Source: Winogradskyella sp.
Lineage (GTDB): Bacteria > Bacteroidota > Bacteroidia > Flavobacteriales > Flavobacteriaceae
Reading direction: 5' to 3'
DNA: 64,000 nucleotides
Assembly (NCBI GenBank): GCA_028383925.1
Contig: JAOEWO010000008.1
Coordinates: forward strand, 1 to 64,000
Made by a program: the position numbers and the translations under genes. Each line of letters begins with the position of its first letter. Position 1 is the stretch's first letter. Below are positions 1-9,497 of the stretch, piece after piece. Below the pieces are notes generated by a model. It did not search any database. It saw nothing but the letters and a program-made list of their open reading frames with translations, and was not told where the DNA came from.

Positions 1-1028
1 CCATAACCACCTAAAAACTGTAAACATTGGTAAATAACGTCATCAGACATTTTTGTAGATTGGAGTTTAGACATTGTTGCCTCTTTAACCACATAATCAC
101 CCATATCTAAACGTTTAGCTACGTAGTAATTAAATTGCTTACAAATTTCCATTTGTGTTTCGCAATCTGCATAGGTATGTCTTAGTGCTTGAAACTTATT
201 TATAGTTCTACCAAAAGCAGTACGCTCGCTCATATATTGTTTTGCATACTCTAAAGCATACTCTGCACTTGCATGTGCATTAATCCCCATAATTAAACGT
301 TCTAATGCAAAATGTTGCATTATATAAGGAAAACCCTGACCTTCTTCACCCATTAAATTTGAAGCAGGTATTACAACATTATCAAATGCAATCTCGCCTG
401 TATCTGATGCTCTCCAACCTAATTTATCTAATTTAGTTGCAGAAATACCAGGTATATCTCTATCCATTACAAAAATACTAATCCCTTTGTTGCCTAACTC
501 TGGACTCGTTTTAGCAGCAACAACTAAATAATCGCTATAAACACCATTTGTAATAAATGTTTTTGAGCCATTTAAGACATAAGTATCACCTTTTTTTACT
601 GCAGTTGTTCGCATGCCTGCAACATCACTACCACCAAAAGGTTCTGTAATACAAAGACATCCTATTTGGTCACCTGCTATACTATCTACTAAATATTTTT
701 CTTTAATAGCTTTGTCACCTTCTTTATTAAGATGTGTCATTGCTAAATAAGCATGTGCCCAAATGGCCGCAGCAAATCCGCCAGAGTTAATGCGTTGCAT
801 TTCTTCTAATAAAATAACGGTGTAAAATAAGTCTAGATCTAAGCCACCATATTCTTCGGGAGATGCTAAACCAAAGTAGCCCATATCACCAAACTTCTTC
901 CAGATAAAACGTTCTATTTTACCAGTTTCTTCCCACTTATCAATATGCGGAACAACCTCTTTTTTTAAAAAGTCTCTTAGACTTTCTCTGAATAAATTAT
1001 GCTCTTCTGTAAAATATAAATTAGACAT
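1..1028 (-). CDS. acyl-CoA dehydrogenase (C-terminus cut by window edge)
   Basis: FAD-dependent dehydrogenase that introduces the alpha-beta double bond into acyl-CoA thioesters, a cytoplasmic step of fatty acid or amino acid catabolism. My translation from the ATG at 1028 begins MSNLYFTEEHNLFRESLRDF and carries the family signature CITEPFGGSD near the middle, then GSKTFITNG and a LGWRASDTGEI segment. About 342 codons are present and the frame is open to the window edge. Family members are usually about 380 residues, so roughly 40 C-terminal residues are missing. It is last in a minus-strand run, 15 bases after the helix-hairpin-helix gene. Chain-length specificity cannot be read from the sequence. 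Confidence 0.93.
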   Translation of the reverse strand, partial: MSNLYFTEEHNLFRESLRDFLKKEVVPHIDKWEETGKIERFIWKKFGDMGYFGLASPEEYGGLDLDLFYTVILLEEMQRINSGGFAAAIWAHAYLAMTHLNKEGDKAIKEKYLVDSIAGDQIGCLCITEPFGGSDVAGMRTTAVKKGDTYVLNGSKTFITNGVYSDYLVVAAKTSPELGNKGISIFVMDRDIPGISATKLDKLGWRASDTGEIAFDNVVIPASNLMGEEGQGFPYIMQHFALERLIMGINAHASAEYALEYAKQYMSERTAFGRTINKFQALRHTYADCETQMEICKQFNYYVAKRLDMGDYVVKEATMSKLQSTKMSDDVIYQCLQFLGGY

Positions 1029-1043
1029 TTAGTGTAGTTTTTT

Positions 1044-1919
1044 TTAGAGGTGTAAATATAACTTAATAATCTCTATTTTCTTTATTGGAAAACCTTCAAC
1101 TTTTGTTAAATCTTCTAAAGTTTTAAAACCATTTCTTAGTGTTCTTTCTTCTATAATATGCTTAGCTATTTCATAATCTATATATTGAATAGTTACCAAC
1201 TCGTCTCGTGTGGCTGTATTGAGATTATAGTTTTGAATAACTCTAGGTGTTTTTACTGTAAAGTCATTTTTTATACGGATTATAACTTCTGGCTCTAGCC
1301 CATAAACATCTAAAAGTTGTGCGTCTGCGACAAAACCACCATCATACTTATTGCGGTATTTAATAATACGCTCGGAAAGCTTTTCACCTACACCATAGAC
1401 TTTTTTTAATTGAGCTGCTGTGGCAATATTCAAATCTATTTTTTGATCGTAACTTTTTGGTTTACTATTATCTGAATACGAATTGGAATATCTGTTGTGT
1501 TTGGGTTTTGGGTTTGTTACCCAATCTGGAAATTTAAAATACGGTGCTATTTTATCTAGAAGTGAATCTGAAACCTTTGTAACTTTCTTAAAATCACCTA
1601 CCGAATTAACCCATTTGTTTTTAGCTCTAAACCTATGCAACCTATCTATTTCTTCATTAGACATACCTAAGCTATACCCCTTATAATCCGTAATATAGTT
1701 TGGGTTAAATGGATAAATCTTCGGTTTAGAATTTTCTAATTTTATTTGCCTAAGCGAATCTATTTCGTTTCTAAAAGAAATTAGTTCATCATTATTCTCT
1801 GGCAAACTATCCTTAGAAAAATCTACAAATAAGTAAATGCATTGTGATGTTAGTATAATTACTAACAATAAAAAAATCCCACTTCGCTGTTTATTTGTAA
1901 ACTGGAAGTGGGATTTCAT
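1044..1919 (-). CDS. helix-hairpin-helix (ComEA-like) membrane-anchored protein
   Basis: 291 residues. One hydrophobic segment at about residues 14-33 is followed by a polar linker and repeated helix-hairpin-helix units. The clearest lie at about 162-215 (IDLNIATAAQLKKVYGVGEK) and 232-291 (YNLNTATRDEL...), with a weaker one at about 70-133. The LN-A-A/T--L pattern is the ComEA/T2SK-type HhH signature that binds DNA backbone non-specifically. The anchored topology suggests an envelope-associated DNA-binding role, possibly in DNA uptake, but no other competence genes are nearby, so that is inference. It lies between the symporter gene and the acyl-CoA dehydrogenase gene with short gaps. Confidence 0.8.
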   Translation of the reverse strand: MKSHFQFTNKQRSGIFLLLVIILTSQCIYLFVDFSKDSLPENNDELISFRNEIDSLRQIKLENSKPKIYPFNPNYITDYKGYSLGMSNEEIDRLHRFRAKNKWVNSVGDFKKVTKVSDSLLDKIAPYFKFPDWVTNPKPKHNRYSNSYSDNSKPKSYDQKIDLNIATAAQLKKVYGVGEKLSERIIKYRNKYDGGFVADAQLLDVYGLEPEVIIRIKNDFTVKTPRVIQNYNLNTATRDELVTIQYIDYEIAKHIIEERTLRNGFKTLEDLTKVEGFPIKKIEIIKLYLHL

Positions 1920-1937
1920 ATTTATTATGTTTGTGTG

Positions 1938-3530
1938 TTAAGCTTTTCTTTCTTTAATAGCGTCTGTATATTTTTTGAGTTCAGCTCTTACTTTAGGAGC
2001 TAAAATAACCAAACCTACCATATTAGGCACCATCATTGCAAAAATCATGGCATCTGAGAATCCGATTACAGAACCTAAACTGGCTGCAGAACCAATCACT
2101 ACAAAAACACAAAATATAATTTTGTACAGATATTCCATTTTTTTTGATCTTCCAAATAAATATGCCCATCCTTGAAAACCGTAATAAGACCAAGAGATCA
2201 TAGTACTAAAAGCAAACAATACAACTGCGACTGTTAATACATAAGGAAACCAAGAAATTACCGACTCAAAAGCACCAGATGTTAATAGTATAGCTTGTGC
2301 ATCATCTAGACCAGAATTAGCCGATGTTACATTACCAGTAATAATTAATACTAAAGCTGTCATTGTACAAACAACAACAGTATCTATAAATGGCTCTAAC
2401 AAAGCTACCATACCCTCACTTGCAGCGTATTTTGTTTTTACTGCTGAGTGTGCTATTGAAGCAGAACCTACACCTGCTTCGTTTGAGAAAGCGGCTCTTC
2501 TAAACCCTTGTACCAAAACACCTATTGCACCACCTGCAACACCTTCTGGACTAAATGCACCATTATATATTTGAAGAAAAGCATCTCCTATCATATCATA
2601 ATTAGCAAATATTACAAATAAAGAAGCTGCAACATATATTACAACCATAAATGGTACAATCTTATCTGTAACCTTTGCAATTTTCTTTATACCACCAATA
2701 ATTACTATACCAACTAGTACAGCCATTACTAAGCCAAACGCCCAACCATAGCCGTGAAGAAATGACTCTTCGCCACCTGTAATGTTTTCTACTAACTGAA
2801 AGGCTTGATTAACCTGAAACATGTTACCACCACCAAATGAGCCTCCAATAACAAATATTGCAAACAAACCTGCTAAAACTTTTCCTAATGTACCTAAACC
2901 TTTAGACTTAAGTCCTTTTGTTAAATAATACATTGGACCGCCATAAACAGTACCATCTTCTGCTATATCTCTGTATTTAACACCTAAAGTACATTCTACA
3001 AATTTTGAAGCCATACCGAGTAAACCAGCAACAATCATCCAAAATGTAGCACCTGCGCCACCAATTGATACAGCTATTGCAACACCTGCAATATTACCTA
3101 GACCAACTGTTGCAGATAATGCAGCGGTTAAAGCTTGAAAATGGGATACTTCACCATCATGCCCTTCTATTGCAATAGTTTCTATATTATCACCACCTGG
3201 TGTAGAATCACCCGCAGCTACTAAAGATTCATGATGATCTAAGTCATCATATTTACCTCGTACAATATTAATTGATGTAAAAAAGCCTCTTACATTGATT
3301 AGCTTAAAGTAAATTGTAAAGTAAGTCGCTCCAATAATTAAAGGGAATAGAACCCAAAATACTTTAACACCACCACCAAAATCTATTTGATAAAAAATAA
3401 AATCAACAAACCATCCTGTAGCCCATCCAAATTTTTCATCTATAATTTGATCGATACCCTTTTCTGCTTCTTGGGCAAAGTTTAATAATGGCAATAAAAT
3501 AGTAAAAAGTGATAGAAGATATTTCTTCAT
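1938..3530 (-). CDS. alanine/glycine:cation symporter (AGCS) family protein
   Basis: 530-residue inner-membrane transporter expected to take up alanine or glycine with Na+ (or H+). An N-terminal signal-like segment ends around LLNFAQEAEKG and is followed by about ten hydrophobic helices. The family core includes TVGLGNIAGVAIAVSIGGAG at about residues 140-160 and the FVECTLGVKYRD segment, both typical of sodium:alanine symporters, and length is in the family range. It is 96 bases downstream of the K+ channel gene on the same strand and 18 bases upstream of the helix-hairpin-helix gene. Substrate is inferred from the family only. Confidence 0.92.
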   Translation of the reverse strand: MKKYLLSLFTILLPLLNFAQEAEKGIDQIIDEKFGWATGWFVDFIFYQIDFGGGVKVFWVLFPLIIGATYFTIYFKLINVRGFFTSINIVRGKYDDLDHHESLVAAGDSTPGGDNIETIAIEGHDGEVSHFQALTAALSATVGLGNIAGVAIAVSIGGAGATFWMIVAGLLGMASKFVECTLGVKYRDIAEDGTVYGGPMYYLTKGLKSKGLGTLGKVLAGLFAIFVIGGSFGGGNMFQVNQAFQLVENITGGEESFLHGYGWAFGLVMAVLVGIVIIGGIKKIAKVTDKIVPFMVVIYVAASLFVIFANYDMIGDAFLQIYNGAFSPEGVAGGAIGVLVQGFRRAAFSNEAGVGSASIAHSAVKTKYAASEGMVALLEPFIDTVVVCTMTALVLIITGNVTSANSGLDDAQAILLTSGAFESVISWFPYVLTVAVVLFAFSTMISWSYYGFQGWAYLFGRSKKMEYLYKIIFCVFVVIGSAASLGSVIGFSDAMIFAMMVPNMVGLVILAPKVRAELKKYTDAIKERKA

Positions 3531-3626
3531 GAGTTATAGTTATTAGTTAGTTTAAAATGTTTAGCCGACAAGATGCTAAAAAAAAACGAGTTTTTAAAGC
3601 CTTATGCGTTAAAATGGGTGTGGCAA

Positions 3627-4649
3627 TTATTCTATGTTGTATTGGGAGTTTAGACGTTCTATTTGCTCTGGCCTACCTAAAACAATGATTTTAGAACCAG
3701 CAACAAGCATAGTATCTGCTTCAGGATTAACAATGTAATCCCCTTTATCATCCTTAAAGCCAATGACTGTACACCCTGTTTTTTTTCTTAAATCTAGGTC
3801 CTTTATAGTTTTAACTTTTTCAGCATTATAGAGTTGCTCTACTTTTACTTCTTCTATATTAATATTACGTTCGCCAACAATACCTAGGTTATCTATAAAC
3901 TCTACCAAATCTGGAATTACAACTAAAGAAGCCATATGATCACCACCAATACGGTCTGGTAAAATAACATTGTTTGCACCTGCTAATTTCAGTTTTTCGT
4001 ATGAGGTCTCTTGCGATGCTCTACTAATAATGCACATGCTCTTATTAATTTGTCTTGCAGATAATACTACAAATAGATTATCTGCATCACTAGGCAAAGC
4101 AGATATTAATGTACTTGCACGATCTATACCTGCCTCAAAGAGTGTCTCGTCCTCATTAGCGTTACCTAAAACATACGGAAAGTTGTCATCTTTAAATTTT
4201 TCAATAAGCTCTTTATCGCGTTCAATAATTACAAAAGGCTTATTGTAAGCTAATAGCTTTTTTGCAGCCTGCTTTCCGTTTCGTCCATATCCACAAATAA
4301 TGATATGATTACACATGGCATCAATTTTCTTTTGCATTTTTCGTTGTTTTATGTCTTCTAAATTATTTTTACTTAAAATATATTCTGTGATAATAGTTAT
4401 GGCATAACCTACAATTACTACACTTGCTAAAATTAAGAAAATGGTAAATATTTTAGATTGCGTGTCTAATGGATTTACTTCAGCAAAACCAACTGTTGTA
4501 ATAGTGATAACAGTCATATAAACTGCATCTATCCACTCGTAGCCTGCTATAGTTCTATAACCAATTATACCTACAAACATTACAAATAAGAGTAACATTA
4601 GCGCGGTATAAATTTTAGATCTAAAAAGTCTTAATAATGGGTTATTCAT
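3627..4649 (-). CDS. two-TM potassium channel with cytoplasmic RCK (TrkA-N/TrkA-C) domains
   Basis: 340 residues. Two transmembrane helices (about 13-32 and 68-90) flank a pore loop with TITTVGFAEV, whose TVGF is a K+ selectivity-filter variant. A Rossmann-type RCK domain follows from about residue 110 (IIICGYGRNGKQAAKKLL), then an RCK-C domain at about 255-335. The architecture matches MthK/Kch-type ligand-gated K+ channels of the inner membrane. It starts three bases after the PspC-like gene, which implies cotranscription with that gene and DUF2851. The gating ligand cannot be deduced. Confidence 0.92.
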   Translation of the reverse strand: MNNPLLRLFRSKIYTALMLLLFVMFVGIIGYRTIAGYEWIDAVYMTVITITTVGFAEVNPLDTQSKIFTIFLILASVVIVGYAITIITEYILSKNNLEDIKQRKMQKKIDAMCNHIIICGYGRNGKQAAKKLLAYNKPFVIIERDKELIEKFKDDNFPYVLGNANEDETLFEAGIDRASTLISALPSDADNLFVVLSARQINKSMCIISRASQETSYEKLKLAGANNVILPDRIGGDHMASLVVIPDLVEFIDNLGIVGERNINIEEVKVEQLYNAEKVKTIKDLDLRKKTGCTVIGFKDDKGDYIVNPEADTMLVAGSKIIVLGRPEQIERLNSQYNIE

Positions 4650-4652
4650 AAG

Positions 4653-4880
4653 TTACAAATCGAATACTGAAGAGCGTTTTGTGTAAATAATATCTTTAAT
4701 TCTTATCCAAAATGCAAAAAACAAATATAAAGCAAAGCCAAAACCTACGGTTACAAAAGTAAGATACATAAAGGAAGTTCTTACAATTTTTGCTCTTATA
4801 CCAAAACGCTCTGCTATACGTTGGCATACGTAGTAGCCGCGTTTCTGAAAAAAGTGTAGTAAGGCGTAAAAAAGATTCAT
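4653..4880 (-). CDS. PspC domain-containing small membrane protein
   Basis: 75 residues. The N-terminal half (FQKRGYYVCQRIAERFGIRA) matches the short soluble helix region of PspC, and residues about 32-58 form a hydrophobic helix. It is shorter than the E. coli phage-shock PspC of about 119 residues but typical of stand-alone Bacteroidota PspC proteins. It lies between DUF2851 (13-base gap) and the K+ channel (3-base gap), so it is probably translated from the same transcript. A membrane-stress role is inferred from the family name; no other psp gene is visible. Confidence 0.8.
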   Translation of the reverse strand: MNLFYALLHFFQKRGYYVCQRIAERFGIRAKIVRTSFMYLTFVTVGFGFALYLFFAFWIRIKDIIYTKRSSVFDL

Positions 4881-4893
4881 AACGGCAAGTTAC

Positions 4894-6168
4894 TTATTTT
4901 TTAACGATTAGACTATTACCAATAGCACATTGCAAACACTTATTTGCATCGCAATAATGCTGTTTTAATTGCAGTAAAGCTTGAGAACTTAGTGCAGATT
5001 TCTCTATTGGCTTTAGCTCTAAAAATTTAGAAACGACTGTATTGTTTTCGATTTTTAATTCTTTAATAAGATTAAACACTTCACTATCAATAGATTTCCC
5101 TAAAGACTTAGCATAGCTAAACTTTAAAGGAATAATGGTATTAATGATTAACAAATCTATAAAAGATTTGGTTAGATTTTTTTTGGAGACTTTAGAGCTT
5201 TTTTTAGAAAATGTATAACGGTCTGTCCAAAAAATTGAAGGGCCATTTTTAAATACTTCATAAAACTCTGCTTTTGTGTTTAGGTGTATCACTTTAGAAA
5301 ACAATTGCTGTTCTAAAACATACAGATTAGCAAACTGAGATAACCGAATTGTTGGAAAGTTAGGGGGCCTTAATCTAAAAAATTGCATTTGCAACACCCC
5401 TTGATTATTAAGTTTAAACTTTTGCTTTAAAAATTTATAACGTGCTTTTAGGTTTATAAAATAACTATCTTCTACATCAGCGGTAAGCAAAGCAGACTGA
5501 CCAAAAAATAGTGCTTCTAAATCTAATACATCATTTTGAAGTTTTCTTATGACAGAAAAGTCAATTGAATTTGCTAAGCTCAAAAAGGAATCACCATTAA
5601 TTTTTAATCCAAAATTTTTAAGTAGCATTTTAAATAATACAGCTTCCCAATTGTTATTAGATCGCTTTAAGTAGAGATCTATTGTTTCGGCTTTTTTCTC
5701 TAAACGCTCAATATACAAACGTTCTAGCCAATTATTTAGCAAGAAATCATCGCAATCTGAAAAATCTTTTTCACAATTAATCCAAGATTTAGACTGCATT
5801 AATTTTTGGTAATTATTTTGCAGGTCTTGGTTAACATAAAGCTTTAACTCTAGCGTTGGTATTTCAGTATTATCTTTTCTGAAGATTTCTGTATCGTGTT
5901 CCCAAACCACATGAAGAATTACATTGTCATAAGCAGCATCTACTTGATGGTTGTGCACATACCAATCTGAGGATTTTATATGAATCTCTACATTGCCTGC
6001 CCAAAGTTGATTATTAATAGCGAGTGTAGCATTAAAAAAATCGGGTCCTGCATTAAGATTATGCAGACCTAATTGTGAGACCTTAACGACCTCACCTTTT
6101 GTTGTTTTTAGGTTGTTGGTATTAAAAGCTTTATGTTTCCATATGTAATGAAGAAAATCTTCTTGCAT
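4894..6168 (-). CDS. DUF2851 family protein
   Basis: 424 residues. It begins MQEDFLHYIWKHKAFNTNNL and has the family hallmark GLHNLNAGPDFFNATLAIN at about 33-51, followed by GNVEIHIKSSDWYVHNH. The C-terminus carries a cysteine cluster (HYCDANKCLQCAIGNSLI), possibly metal-binding. DUF2851 proteins are widespread and conserved in Bacteroidota with no established function that I know of. There is no signal peptide or membrane segment, so it is expected to be cytoplasmic. It is the first gene of the DUF2851-PspC-K+ channel unit and lies 34 bases downstream of the hybrid kinase gene. Confidence 0.9.
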   Translation of the reverse strand: MQEDFLHYIWKHKAFNTNNLKTTKGEVVKVSQLGLHNLNAGPDFFNATLAINNQLWAGNVEIHIKSSDWYVHNHQVDAAYDNVILHVVWEHDTEIFRKDNTEIPTLELKLYVNQDLQNNYQKLMQSKSWINCEKDFSDCDDFLLNNWLERLYIERLEKKAETIDLYLKRSNNNWEAVLFKMLLKNFGLKINGDSFLSLANSIDFSVIRKLQNDVLDLEALFFGQSALLTADVEDSYFINLKARYKFLKQKFKLNNQGVLQMQFFRLRPPNFPTIRLSQFANLYVLEQQLFSKVIHLNTKAEFYEVFKNGPSIFWTDRYTFSKKSSKVSKKNLTKSFIDLLIINTIIPLKFSYAKSLGKSIDSEVFNLIKELKIENNTVVSKFLELKPIEKSALSSQALLQLKQHYCDANKCLQCAIGNSLIVKK

Positions 6169-6202
6169 ACTTCGAAAATAAGAAAAACTTTAGTAAAACT
6201 AT

Positions 6203-7936
6203 TTAAATTACAAGTTGTTTCTTATTACTATAAAAAGCGAGCAATTTGTGTAATTCGTCTATCTTAAATGGTTTACTTAGATAGCCATTCATTTTATAAC
6301 GCTTAATTTTATCACCAACCTCAGACTCTGAGAACGCCGTTAATGCTATTATAGGAATCATAGATTTACTACTGTCTTCCATTTTTCTTATAATTCTACT
6401 GGTATCGTAGCCATCTAAAACTGGCATTTGTAAATCCATTAAAATTAAATTGAAATCAGTATCTAAAAAAACATCTAACAACTCTTCACCGTTCTTAGCA
6501 ATAACATAGTCTATATTCCACTTTTTAAATAACTTAACTAGCAATATGGCATTAAGACTATTGTCTTCTGCTACCAACACCTTTAAATTTATTGGTGCTG
6601 TGTTAGAAATATAATTCACCTCATCTAATAGCATCTGGTTAGAATATTTAAATGAAATATCGAACCAAAACTTAGACCCCTTACCAATTTCGCTTTCTAA
6701 TTGTAACTTACTATTTTGAATTTTTAGCAGTTCTTTACTAATGTATAATCCTAAACCAGACCCACCATATAGCGTTGATGTTTTATTATTAGCCTGAACA
6801 AAACTTTTAAATATATCTTTTTGCTTATCGTAAGAAACACCAATACCAGTATCTGTTACACTAAATCTAATTGTGGTTGTATTAATTTTTGTTTTTACAA
6901 CCGCTACCTTAAAAACAATACCACCAGTATGTGTAAACTTAAATGCATTACTTAATAAATTTTTTAATACCTGAGACAACTTAAGGCTATCACCTATTAA
7001 AACCTTAGGTGTATTTTTATCGATAATGGTTTTGAAATACAGCTCTTTTTTTTGTGAAATTTGTTTGAAGTGTAGCTGATTATTTTGAACTAATTCGGTA
7101 AGATCAAAATCATCTTCAATGAGTTCTATTTCATTAGATTTAAATTTATTTAGGTCTAAAAGATCATTTATTAAAGCTAACAACTGCTCACTAGAAAATT
7201 TTAAAATTTTAAAATTTTCTAGTTGTTCTGGCAAGTATTTTTCCATCAACAAAATGTCAGACATTCCAATTACTGCATTTAATGGTGTTCTAATTTCGTG
7301 AGACATCGTAGAAATAAATTCATCTTTAGTCTTATTGGCTTGGTTTAATTCTATTTCGGTTTCTTTTAATTGTGTAACATCAGACAAGGTTCCTATAGTA
7401 CCAATAGGTTTACCATTTACATCATAAGTTAAATCTAAACGTAATTGTATCCATATTTTTTCGCCAGTTGGCTTATAATATTTAAATAAGGTATTATAAT
7501 TGCTGTTTTGGCAATTTAAAAATTCATTTATCTTATCTTTTTCATTAGCATTTATACCAAATAACAAATCTTTATAATTTTGATGAAGGGCATGTTTTAC
7601 AGACACACCAATTAAATCCTCCCAAGCGTTGTTAAGGTATATAAAATCCCCATTCATATTGGTCTGAAAAATAACGTCTTCAATAGTATTTACTATTGTA
7701 TTTAATTTGTTTTCGGCGTTATCTACTTTAGATTTTAAAGCCTTGTTTAGTTTATATAATTCATTAGAACTTTCATCTAGTATAACCTCAATATGCTTTA
7801 AATCATCATCAAAACCTATGTAAGCATCATTAACAGTTTCAAAAAAGCTTTTAAATTTTTCAATTTCAGATGCATTAAACCCTGCATTAGAAATTTGCCT
7901 TTTTAGTAATCTATGTAAGTTGTTTTTTTCTAACAT
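6203..7936 (-). CDS. soluble PAS / histidine kinase / receiver hybrid sensor
   Basis: 577 residues from the ATG at 7936; an upstream in-frame start would extend 45 bases into the FIST gene and is less likely. An N-terminal helical region (1-75) precedes a PAS domain (about 80-190), the HisKA phospho-acceptor MSHEIRTPLNAVIG (His about 213), and a HATPase with LLSNAFKFT, DTGIG and GGSGLGLYIS. A C-terminal receiver (about 450-575) has its phospho-acceptor Asp near 501 in LILMDLQMPVLDGY. No transmembrane segment or HPt domain is visible, so signalling is cytoplasmic. Its start overlaps the FIST stop (ATGTTAG), implying translational coupling, so the FIST protein is the likely input partner. An output regulator was not identified nearby. 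Confidence 0.92.
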   Translation of the reverse strand: MLEKNNLHRLLKRQISNAGFNASEIEKFKSFFETVNDAYIGFDDDLKHIEVILDESSNELYKLNKALKSKVDNAENKLNTIVNTIEDVIFQTNMNGDFIYLNNAWEDLIGVSVKHALHQNYKDLLFGINANEKDKINEFLNCQNSNYNTLFKYYKPTGEKIWIQLRLDLTYDVNGKPIGTIGTLSDVTQLKETEIELNQANKTKDEFISTMSHEIRTPLNAVIGMSDILLMEKYLPEQLENFKILKFSSEQLLALINDLLDLNKFKSNEIELIEDDFDLTELVQNNQLHFKQISQKKELYFKTIIDKNTPKVLIGDSLKLSQVLKNLLSNAFKFTHTGGIVFKVAVVKTKINTTTIRFSVTDTGIGVSYDKQKDIFKSFVQANNKTSTLYGGSGLGLYISKELLKIQNSKLQLESEIGKGSKFWFDISFKYSNQMLLDEVNYISNTAPINLKVLVAEDNSLNAILLVKLFKKWNIDYVIAKNGEELLDVFLDTDFNLILMDLQMPVLDGYDTSRIIRKMEDSSKSMIPIIALTAFSESEVGDKIKRYKMNGYLSKPFKIDELHKLLAFYSNKKQLVI

Positions 7937-9057
7937 TCGGATAGTGTTGTAATTGTCATGGTTTGATTGTGTAACTCGCATGGTGAAAACTCACCAAATG
8001 GTGCAATTTCACCATAGGAATAAAAGCCTGTAATTTGAGCATTAATATTAAGCGCGTCTCTTACAACCTCAACCTCTTCTTCTACAAGTTGTTTTAGTAC
8101 TAGCCTACGGCCGATACAACTTATTAAAATGGCTAATTCTATATTCTTATTTGTTACATTAAATGCTATTTTAGCAGAGTCTTCTGCACCATCTATTAAT
8201 CGGTTAACATTAGCTTTCATTAAGCGTACATAAGAACCTTGCGGTATATTACCTGCAAATGTTAAACTTTGGTGATCCTCATCTACACCTAAAATGGTTC
8301 TAACAACAGGAGCATCGTACTCGTTAACACGCATACTTAAAGGAAAAAGCAAACCCGAACTTGGTAAATTTTTAGCATTATCGCCTAAAAAAGATTTATA
8401 AAGGGCTAGGGCTGGCAAGCCGTCTAACTCATATAGAATGTTGTTCTCAGATTTTGTTACCAGACGATCTATACCAAAGCTATCCCAACCACCCTTAGAA
8501 CTGTAGCCAACTTTTAGGTTTTGGCCATAAAACCCCAAGCCTACAATTATTTTATCTGTAATTACATGATTTGCAATTACAAATGTTTTATTAAAATTTG
8601 AACCATCACCTGCTAAACCACCAGTAATACTAGTTGTTGGCAAAACACTTTTTAAACCTGCAACTAAGTTGGCACCATTAACATTAAGACCATCACTAAA
8701 TACTAAAACGTGTTTAAGATTATCTGCTTTTAGATTATTGGCTAGAGTAGCGCCTGCGTCTAAACTTTCATTCATAGATTTTACATCTACTTTTACTAAT
8801 TTGTATTCTGTTTTTTCTAACAGAATGGCAGTAAGAGAAACTGACGCATCTAAGACATTAGTACCAGATATTTCACCAGCTGTAGAACAACCAACAATTG
8901 TGGTGTCGGGATATTTTTTTGTTAACTGATCTAACAGTTGTTCCTTTTCAAGAAAAAGAGGTGAAACAAATAATAATATAATATTGGGTAAAAACTCGAA
9001 TTTAGACACCACACGCTTCCATGTCGCATCTGTTAAAGTTAACTGCTGTATTCTCAT
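7930..9057 (-). CDS. FIST sensory domain protein
   Basis: 375 residues from the ATG at 9057 (MRIQQLTLTDATWKRV). The frame also contains an upstream start that would add 11 residues lacking family resemblance. FIST-N spans about 20-215 (PDTTIVGCSTAGEISG, then VFSDGLNVNGANLVAGLK), and FIST-C spans about 220-370 ending in GFYSYGEIAPFG. The family is thought to sense small ligands such as amino acids and often feeds histidine kinases or diguanylate cyclases. It has no signal peptide or membrane helix. The stop overlaps the kinase start by seven bases, supporting a two-gene sensory unit. The ligand is unknown. Confidence 0.92.
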   Translation of the reverse strand: MRIQQLTLTDATWKRVVSKFEFLPNIILLFVSPLFLEKEQLLDQLTKKYPDTTIVGCSTAGEISGTNVLDASVSLTAILLEKTEYKLVKVDVKSMNESLDAGATLANNLKADNLKHVLVFSDGLNVNGANLVAGLKSVLPTTSITGGLAGDGSNFNKTFVIANHVITDKIIVGLGFYGQNLKVGYSSKGGWDSFGIDRLVTKSENNILYELDGLPALALYKSFLGDNAKNLPSSGLLFPLSMRVNEYDAPVVRTILGVDEDHQSLTFAGNIPQGSYVRLMKANVNRLIDGAEDSAKIAFNVTNKNIELAILISCIGRRLVLKQLVEEEVEVVRDALNINAQITGFYSYGEIAPFGEFSPCELHNQTMTITTLSEC

Positions 9058-9090
9058 AGGGTTAGGGTCAAATAGGGAACAAAAACACAC

Positions 9091-9497
9091 TAAACAACCA
9101 TTTATGATTACTCACCGACAGTAAAGTGCATTTCAACTAATTTATTGCTATTTTTTATTAAACCTTCTAATTATGTAAGAAAAAAGTGAAATATTAACGT
9201 TTTTTACCAAATATATTAACCTATGTTAATAAAAATAGCTCAAAGTTTTTAAAATTGATATTAATAACACTTAACTACGGAAACTTATGGATTCTGTTTT
9301 TAATATGATATTTGAGAGTCAAACCTTATTAAAACAATACTCTATTACAAAAAAAATAGCGCTATATTCAGAGGTATTGAGTGCCCTAAACTCAACAACA
9401 ATTTAAACCCAACACACAGATAAAAAAATATAAGAATTAATAATAGGTATAACTGCTTTACAACAAATATCCTCTACCCTTTAAGACACACAAACTA
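9091..9497. other. intergenic stretch upstream of the FIST gene
   Basis: About 400 very AT-rich bases separate the FIST gene start from the 3' end of the methyltransferase gene. It presumably holds the FIST-kinase promoter (read leftward). The only other structure seen is a possible 39-codon plus-strand reading frame at 9287-9406, listed separately. No hairpin terminator, repeat or RNA gene was recognised. Confidence 0.6.
9287..9406 (+). CDS. possible 39-residue small protein
   Basis: An ATG at 9287 opens a 39-codon frame starting MDSVFNMIFESQTLLKQYS and ending ALNSTTI before TAA. It stands alone in a gap between two leftward genes and has a weak purine-rich stretch (CGGAAA) just upstream. 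The composition is protein-like, with a helix-forming middle. There is no homolog I recognise and chance is a serious alternative at this length, so this is recorded only as a candidate. Confidence 0.2.
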   Translation: MDSVFNMIFESQTLLKQYSITKKIALYSEVLSALNSTTI

